From the NCBI GenBank assembly GCA_903813345.2, contig CAIIXF020000010.1, forward strand, positions 16,875,181-16,939,180: a stretch of DNA of 64,000 nt, given 5' to 3'. This DNA comes from Owenia fusiformis (taxonomy: Eukaryota > Annelida > Polychaeta > Sabellida > Oweniidae). Each line of letters starts with the position of its first letter. The stretch's first letter is position 1. The position numbers were made by a program, and so were the translations under genes. Of the stretch, positions 57,428-64,000 are shown one piece after another. The notes under the pieces were generated by a model, which did not search any database, was not told the DNA's origin, and saw only the letters and a program-made list of their open reading frames with translations.

Positions 57428-58185
57428 AGTTGGATACGAATGAATAAATATAAAATAATACTTACCTAATATTTCAAATGTCACAATCTGTTTCTGTAAC
57501 GTGGTATTCAATAACAAATGTTTGAAACACTAGCTTTGTCAACTTCAGGCTTATAAGTATTCTTGTTATCAGGAACAACCTTACTCAATGTAATGTAAAT
57601 GAGTCTGTGAAGTATTTTCAATATTTCATTTTTTACTTCGCATTGTTTCATAATTAGATTACCACATTTGTTTGTTAATCAGTTCTCGGAACTGCAGATC
57701 AGCCAAGCCTGGCATTTGTTTCAATGTCATTGTTTATCTCTGTAAAGTTCAGCTTGACTCAACTGCTAGGGATGTATCTCAGTTTTTAAGTTAATTATGG
57801 CACATTCATACAGGCTGAATGCCAACTGAATAATAAAGCTTTGGAACCCATGACAAAAATATGAGTTTTAATTTATGGAAGTTTTGAGTTGAAATATGTT
57901 TGATTTTGGTGTTTCTCTTTAATTGTTATATTCTTAAATCTTAAGATATGATATCTGGAATTCTGTTCGGTGCATAAATCCCTAAATCCATCACTGATGT
58001 CTACTGCAGCATCCGTATTCTTCAGTATCAGAGATTACATCATTGCATACTTAAAACACTGTTTCTCTTAACAAATAAAACTGATATTCTAAGACAGATA
58101 TTCTAAATAAAATAGCTTGCTGTAATCATGTTCATGATGTGCTTGCAATTATTTTTGAAACATTGTTAGAAAAGAAATATTGTTA
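57428..58185. other. non-coding, nothing recognised
   Basis: No exon or repeat structure is recognised. Confidence 0.45.
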
Positions 58186-58240
58186 TACGAGGGGGGATTC
58201 ATAAGTAGTGGGACTTTTCCGAGGCAGCAAGTCCCTGTGT
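58186..58240 (+). mobile_element. isolated mariner-type terminal sequence
   Basis: TACGAGGGGGGATTCATAAG resembles the TACGAGGG(T)GG..T(C/A)A(A/T)AAGT ends of mariner elements. No matching opposite end was found. It is followed at ~58300-58480 by clustered AAGCACGTCTAG-like motifs in both orientations. Confidence 0.4.
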
Positions 58241-58631
58241 ACATATCTCTACCAAATTTGGCACATGAACGGACTAGGACACTGCGTGAAAAATGGAATT
58301 TCTAGACTAAGCACGTCTAGAAACTAAGTCTAAGCACGCCGGGTGCTTAGGCGTGACTAGTTTTGACACGTCTAGGTACGCGATGAAACCAACTCTAGAC
58401 ATCTCTAGGCACGTCTAAGCACACGCAGTGCAAAGACGTGCTTAGAGTGTGACAAAAAGTCTTGGCACGCCTTGAGACTAATGATTGAAATCTAGAATAA
58501 ATTAATTATCGAATCAGATGAATGTATATTGTTATAAGCAATTATGATCAACATTCATAATTTAGACATATTTTCACTGAAATATACTGATTTCTTTTTA
58601 TCTTTTATCTATTTTATTTATTATTTTGTAC

Positions 58632-58658
58632 ATGGGCTCTACCACCGATAGAGCCCAT
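58632..58658. repeat. 27-bp hairpin ATGGGCTCTA...TAGAGCCCAT, second copy
   Basis: Reverse-oriented relative of the hairpin at 37133-37162, differing only by a shorter loop. Confidence 0.65.
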
Positions 58659-58934
58659 GTTTTGTATAACAAACTGTTCACGTATACCACGACGTTTTAC
58701 ATATATGATTGAATAATAAATCACGTACTGTTTAAAGGTTGTAAAATACCAAACAAGCTGTATTGATAACTAGTAAAAATATTTTTTCCCGGGCATCTAT
58801 CAAGTTGTTACATCAAGCCCCGGGTATCAAGCAAGATACAAGAATAGTATTATTATTGTGCGTCTGACCAAATGGATGAAAAAACTATGTGTTCATATTG
58901 TGTATGCAATGTATCATTACTAATTGATATAGGG

Positions 58935-59145
58935 CAGGGGCGAAGCCAGCTTTCATTCAGGATGGGGGGGGGTGCAATCGCCAAAAACTTTTCGGTTTTC
59001 AGTCACGGGGTTGCGATTGTTGCATAAACAACCCATGAAAATAAGATTTATTTTGAATTTTACAAAAATTTCTTCAAAATTGAGCTTTTTCTTTCTCGTG
59101 GTTTTATTTTTATTGCACCCCCCCCCCTCGCCTTGCCTATGGACG
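58935..59145. repeat. dispersed repeat with GCGAAGCCAGCTTTCATTCA head
   Basis: It aligns with 13985-14100: CCAGCTTTCA, GCAATCGCCAAAAACTTTTC, GGTTTTCAGTCA, GCATAAAC. It also has a C10 run near 59118. Confidence 0.6.
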
Positions 59146-59601
59146 CAATTAGCATATTCATTTAAGTTGCCTCTCCCGTAGATACGCGGAGTTTGTAGAC
59201 CATCCTACGTCTAGAAATTGCAAGAAATTCCACATTTGCACAGTGGCTAGTCGATCAATGTGGATGCAGTCATTTATATGCAATGTTTCGTGGGTTCTCG
59301 CGTACATTATAGTGAATGGGGTCGTTGAAAAAATATGACAGAAAATCGAGGTAAGTGATCTCAGAGTTTCTACTTAACATATTGACTTGAAATCTTGCAT
59401 ACATATTCAATATACATAGTATGACAATGTGTGAAAGTTTCAGCTAGCATATTCCTGTTATAGGGAAGATATTTGAACAACATTTCGTAAATGTCAACAT
59501 ATATGTATCAAATGGATTCAACTATGTATCATTTGGATTCAGAACGGTAACAAATGGATGCTATAATAAATTATGCTTTTATCATGAAGATTTATTTACA
59601 G

Positions 59602-60239
59602 ATGGACAACTGGCCAGATTTTCTTTGTATCAATTGTTCGGATAAACATTCCTTATTCAGTGAAGTAATTAGCCACACCATTACAATACACCCTCATGAA
59701 GAATTGAAAATTGATAGACTTTATATAGACCCGTCAACTGGAAATTCCATTACAGAAGGAAAAACTATGGTTTCATCCCTAATACTGTTGATTTGAAAAA
59801 CGGGTCCATAACATGTAATGATGACAATGAAGATGTTGAAATTAGGTACGCCAATCAAGTGAATTCAGAGCCCAAGAACCACCAACCCACTGAAATACCC
59901 ACAGATCAAGTTTCAGAGCCATTAACATTCCTTGAAAGTGACAATGAGCAGCCAACATATGGACCATCTGTAAATCTTGGTGATTTTGTCAGCTCAGCTG
60001 AAAGAGCCTACAGATTCCTTGAAACAAATGACCCAAATTCAAGAATTATATCATCTATTTACAATTTTTTTGAAATCGTGGTGAGTGGAATCTTTCCAAT
60101 TACCAATATAGGATTATTATTGTTTTTGGACACTGTGGACTATTTCACCGCTCCATGTGCCAAACAAGTAAGATACAGAAAGGAAACTAAATATTTTTGG
60201 TTCATGGGCTTTCGTCTGTTTTATGGGAAGTTTCTGAGG
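59602..60239 (+). pseudogene. zinc-finger-like gene fragment with one frameshift
   Basis: An acceptor (TTTATTTACAG) at 59601 is followed directly by ATG. The first frame has a C2H2-like motif (CINC...SH...IH, residues ~8-30) and IDRLYIDPSTGNS. It runs out near 59795, but after a one-base shift at an A-run near 59765 it continues smoothly as GFIPNTVDLKNGSITC. The rest ends FFEIVVSGIFPITNIGLLLF, VRYRKETKYFWFMGFRLFYG, and a donor (CTGAGGTAAGA) at 60240. It resembles repeated invertebrate proteins of unknown function, likely element-encoded. Downstream exons are not visible. Confidence 0.55.
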
Positions 60240-60393
60240 TAAGACTTCATTCATTTTTACTTTTAATTCTTATGATAATAAAATATAACTAGACTTTGGA
60301 AATTGAACTTTCAGACTCCAGATCTAGACTTTTTTAAGCCCAGTCATCCAGAATAAGCCGAGTCATCCAGAATAAACTGAGTCATTCAGAAAA

Positions 60394-60720
60394 AGATGGA
60401 TGGATGGATGGATGAAATAGGAAGAAGGGATAGGATAGAATAGGAAGGAACGATAGGATAGAATAGGAAAGGATGAGATAGAATAGAATAGCAAGGAATG
60501 ATAGAATAGGAAGGAAAGGAAAGGATAGGAAGGATAGATAAGAAGGATAGGATAGGATAACATTGGATAGGATAGGAAGGATAGGACAGAATAAGAAGGA
60601 ACGATAGGATAGAGTAGGAAAGAAGGATAGGATAGAATAGGAAGGATAGGAAGGAAAAGATATGAAGGAAAGATATAAGGAAGGATAAGATAGGAAGGAT
60701 GGGTGGAAGGATGGATGGAT
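60394..60720. repeat. GGATA/GGATG/GGAAGGATA microsatellite
   Basis: Over 300 bp of degenerate GGATAGGATAGAATAGGAAG flanked by GGATGGATGGATG. Open frames on the minus strand (Ser/Leu/Pro/Ile-rich) are artefacts. Confidence 0.95.
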
Positions 60721-60727
60721 TTTTCAA

Positions 60728-61530
60728 CATTTTCTTCACTTCTCTTGACTTTCTATCAGGATACCATAAGATCGATTTTTCTCGAAATTTCAAAACGCCA
60801 TAACATAAGTCGGATCGAAATTTGGTTTGCAGATTCAGATCCCTTAGAAAATTCTATCCTTAATTCATAACTCATACGTTAAATTTAGAGAAGTTTTTAT
60901 TTTGACCTACTTTTCAGACACCATATCTCAAAAGTGGGTCAAAATATTTTCTGACAGCAAAAAGCTAACACTATTAGCACACTCTTGGCTACATATATAC
61001 CAAATTTCGAAGAATATAATTAAAGTGTAGTGTCAGAATCGAAAAAATGAGGAAAAGCTTTGAATTTGACGTAGATTTTGACCTAGGCCCTGGACTGGAC
61101 TTGGACCTAGACTTGACTTGGACCTAGACAAACACTGGACTTGGACTTGGACCTGGACTGGACCTTGACTTGAACCTGGAAATGGACTGGAAAGGTATTT
61201 TTCAATTTTTTTCACTTTTCTTGACTTTCTATAAGGTTATCATCAGATCGATTTTTTCTCGAAATTTCAAAGCGCCATAACTTCCGAACCGGAAGTCGGA
61301 TCAAAATTTGGTTTGCAGATTTGGATTCCTGAGAAAATTCTTCCCTTAATTTATAACTCATACGTTGAATTTGGAGAACTTTTTATTTTGACCTACTTTT
61401 CGGACGCCATATCTCAAAAGTGGGTCAAAATACTTTCTGACGGCAAAAGGCTAACACTATTAGCACACTCTTGGCTTCATGTATACACCATTTCGAAGAA
61501 TATAATTAAAGTGTAGTGTCAGAATCGCAA
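60728..61530. repeat. two ~315-bp tandem repeats, spaced ~485 bp
   Basis: Unit 1 is about 60728-61045 and unit 2 about 61205-61527. Both run from CTTTCTAT(C/A)AGG..(A/T)(C/T)CAT through AAATTTGGTTTGCAGATT, CATACGTT and TCTCAAAAGTGGGTCAAAAT to ATTAAAGTGTAGTGTCAGAA. A third, shorter unit is at about 62250-62450. Between units 1 and 2 lies a degenerate GGACTTGGACCT hexamer run (61080-61190). Confidence 0.85.
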
Positions 61531-61579
61531 AAATAAGGAAAAACTTTGAATTTGACCTAGATTTTGACCTAGGCATTTT

Positions 61580-62087
61580 CAGGCCTGTCAACTTGGGAAC
61601 ACCTAACATGAGTGACTTGGAAATGTAGAACACCTCCCCTCAAATTGTGGACACCTTGGTCCAAATCTGAACACCTTGATCCAAATTTTGAACACCTTGG
61701 TTTAAATTTTATTACATCTTGCCAAATTTTGAACACCTCAAATTTTTCGCGCTCGCTACACTCGCGTTTCAAACATCCATCAACGGGGGGGGGGGGGGGG
61801 GGGGGGGGCGTAGGTACGAAAAATTTCGAACGGAATGCGTGACATATACGTAATTCGCGTGAAAATTCCGAACGTAATGCGTACATTTTTTTCTGGCGTT
61901 CGAATTTTTGCTTTGTAGACAATCTTTTTTAGAAATTTTTCTACAGAAATATTTTTGCTTGACAATTTAACAGGTAAAATGCGTATTTGCGTGACATTTT
62001 CTGTCACGCAAAAATAACTGGCGTGACTTCAAATTCTTCAGCAAATGCGTAACAAATACGCAAATTGCGGGACAGTTGACAGGCCTG
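61580..62087. mobile_element. 508-bp MITE with CAGGCCTGTCAAC inverted ends and a 24-G run
   Basis: CAGGCCTGTCAAC at 61580-61592 is matched by GTTGACAGGCCTG at 62075-62087. The interior repeats GAACACCTTGGTCCAAAT-type phrases and contains an uninterrupted G24 at 61785-61808. No TA or TTAA duplication is evident. Confidence 0.75.
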
Positions 62088-62799
62088 CATTTTGGTGTCC
62101 AAATTTTGAAGCTAGATGGCTTTTGAGGTTCCATTCTTTTAAAAGCTTTCATTGTATTTAGCTGAACTCAGTCTATATTTCGTATTTTTCACTCCAAAAA
62201 AATCTTTTTTCCCATTGACTTAACATGGGCACCAAATTTAGCGATTTTTGAGCTTACAAAACGCAATTACTTCCGAACCGGAAGTCCGATTCAAATTTGG
62301 TTTGCAGATTCGGATTCCTGAGATCATTCTATTTCATAACTCACATGTTGAATTTGGAGAATTTTTTTGTTCTGACTTACTTTCCGGACACCATATCTCA
62401 AAATCGGTAACAGTAATCAAAAATCTGATGGCACAGCATGAAAGGGCTGTTTCTAAGCTACATGATGAAAAAAGACAAAGTTGTTTCGATAAATAACGAC
62501 GAAGATAATAGACAGATTTAAGATTTGACCTAGTTCTTGAACTTTGACCTAGATAAAAAATTGACCCAATTTCCGAGAAACTAGATACTGGACCTAAATT
62601 GACCATATACAGGACTTGACTCAATGTCTTCTAGTTAAGGAGAAAACGTGTGTAGAAGAATAAAGAAGAAGAAGAATACTGACAAAAGCTATAGACTCCA
62701 GATTTCCATCTGGAGTCTAATAAAAATGGTCCTGATCAACACAGGCTTCGCTATAAGTATTGCAGTAGCACATTGGTGGAGGAGGCCATGGTTCTTTAC

Positions 62800-62905
62800 C
62801 ATGCGTTTTTAGTGCGCTTTTGCTATTGAAAAGGTTGCCGCATTCATCGCACATGTGGCGTGTTGGGGCAGTTTCCTCCACTGGCTGTACGACAACCAGA
62901 TCCAT
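62800..62905 (-). CDS. single C2H2 zinc-finger exon
   Basis: An acceptor (TTTTGTAG) directly precedes the ATG at 62905. The exon encodes VVVQPVEETAPTRHMCDECG followed by NLFNSKSALKTH, a C-x2-C...H half of a C2H2 finger. It ends at a donor (CATGGTAAAG) with last exon base 62800. Continuation exons are not identified. It sits opposite the fragment at 59602-60239 within the inverted repeats at 59232/63645. Confidence 0.45.
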
Positions 62906-64000
62906 CTACAAAATAGTTGTCATATATATTGAAAATTACATCAAGATGTCCATCATCTTGAGTAAACATCAGATTATCGTCGGGCATCAAATATTCACCA
63001 TATACTACTGTAAAATTATATTTTTGTTGAATTATTGTCCCAACTCAAGTTTTTATGTAACCATATTTGTTTCTTCCTGATGTATCCAATGAGAGCGTTT
63101 AAGAAATATATGTAAAATATTAAAAATACACACATTCAAAATGATTCAATTAAAACCTAGCCAGTCTGTTCATTGAATCCAATTAGAACGTCTACTAATC
63201 CACATGATACATCATAATTAAATTGCTTTTTTAAAGCGGATATTTCATACCATAACCTCAAAAATATTATAAAATGCGTTGTATTTGTATTTTACTTCAC
63301 ACAGACATATTTGTGTACGTGAAATAATTATATTACTTGAATGTTTTATTCCCCATTATAAGGTAAACCTATGGCAATTATACATACCTTCTCACAGCTA
63401 TGAGCGAGGTGATAAAACTGGTCGAATGAACTCGTTTGAGTTATCTATTCGCTGTAAAATTATCAGAGAATGTGTGTTTATAGCGTTGCTTTGGTTTGGT
63501 AAATCAATGAAGTATGATATACACGGATGAGTAAATGTAGATTATTTAAACAAAAGTGCAAATTTCTTCCATTGAAAAGTACAGAGGCGGGTACTCACGA
63601 AACATTACATGTGCTTGACTGCATCCACATAGATCGACTAGCCACAGTGTTTGATGCAGTGATCATACTTGAGAATCATATTGAAATTAATCTTATTAAG
63701 CAAACAAGAATTAAAATACAGTGTACGTTACGCTAAAAACAAAAACTCCTTTGCACAATTACAGAACGATGATTCAAAATAGTTTTTTGAAACCCTTTTT
63801 AGAGTACTTCTCTCCTATAGTGCAGGAAATAATTGTTTGGACGGTGGTCAATGTTACATACACCCCCCCCCTCCATAAAATTAGTAACAGGATCCCCTTT
63901 TCGGCCACCTATCTAATCAAAGCCTGATTATGATTGGCGATTTAGATAAATTCGTCAAATGTCACAAATAACTGAACTACTAGATCTAGCATTGCAATTG
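62906..64000. other. non-coding to window edge
   Basis: Apart from the inverted repeat at about 63588-63640 nothing is recognised. A short C8 run is present at 63863-63870. Confidence 0.45.

Larger units (their letters stand above)
59232..63645. repeat. ~60-bp inverted repeats 4.4 kb apart, each upstream of a zinc-finger exon
   Basis: CAGTGGCTAGTCGATCAATG ... GGATGCAGTC ... ATGTTTCGTGGGT at 59240-59296 is repeated in inverted orientation at about 63588-63640. The left copy precedes the plus-strand exon starting at 59602, and the right copy precedes the minus-strand exon starting at 62905. The arrangement looks like two convergent, related transcription units or the ends of one element. Confidence 0.65.

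Noticed and set aside
60394..60720. CRISPR-like or regular repeat-spacer array
   Set aside because: The repeats are short and degenerate without unique spacers, and the genome is eukaryotic.
60363..60793. 135- and 66-codon Ser/Leu/Pro-rich minus-strand frames
   Set aside because: Translation of the GGATA microsatellite.
61569..61922. 117-codon minus-strand frame with a proline run
   Set aside because: The proline run is the G24 tract read antisense within a MITE; no domain.

Overview
The window reads as nuclear DNA of an invertebrate metazoan, probably marine. The coding sequence is split by GT-AG introns, the background is AT-rich, and mobile DNA is abundant and diverse. The genes present (SKI3/TTC37, ARL14EP-like genes, a neuropeptide-type GPCR, a GlnD-like nucleotidyltransferase with TPRs) are animal genes. 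The abundant long-inverted-repeat elements suit marine lineages such as molluscs, other lophotrochozoans or non-vertebrate deuterostomes. The phylum cannot be fixed by reading alone.

Layout. 1-1965: the end of a ~182-bp satellite array with an alternating two-unit (~365 bp) higher-order pattern. 1966-6515: non-coding, with small palindromic and mariner-type elements and one tRNA-headed SINE. 6516-7224: last exon of a class A GPCR (TM4 to C-terminus). 8241-13276: a 5.0-kb element with ~540-bp terminal inverted repeats (TIRs), a 3-bp target duplication, and a decayed gene that I infer to be a PIN/FEN1-XPG-like nuclease; it holds at least three nested insertions. 13280-22900: non-coding with repeats. 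23019-36074 (minus strand): two tandem ARL14EP-like genes with the same three-exon structure. The downstream gene carries a 2.37-kb mariner-type element in its second intron, and the upstream gene carries an antisense LINE with a long open frame. 37535-47366 (plus strand): 20 exons of SKI3/TTC37, ~1250 codons; the C-terminal part is not found. 49818-52196 (minus strand): an intronless 792-aa GlnD-like nucleotidyltransferase plus TPR protein. 52523-57424: a second 4.9-kb long-inverted-repeat element with a 3-bp target duplication and decayed copies of the same nuclease-like family. 58000-64000: repeats, a frameshifted zinc-finger-like gene fragment, a second zinc-finger exon in inverted orientation, microsatellites, and a small inverted-repeat element with a 24-G run.

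How it fits together. TTC37 (SKI complex scaffold for cytoplasmic RNA decay) and the upstream ARL14EP-like gene are head to head, 1.46 kb apart, with a CRE-like palindrome between them. TTC37 and the NTase-TPR gene converge. The most notable content is mobile. Two independent elements share TAG...CTA ends, 3-bp target duplications, very long TIRs and the same decayed nuclease-like gene family. This suggests one DNA-transposon group, possibly Academ-like, whose autonomous members encode (or carry) this protein. Several nesting events can be dated relative to one another because empty sites are visible in paralogous copies.
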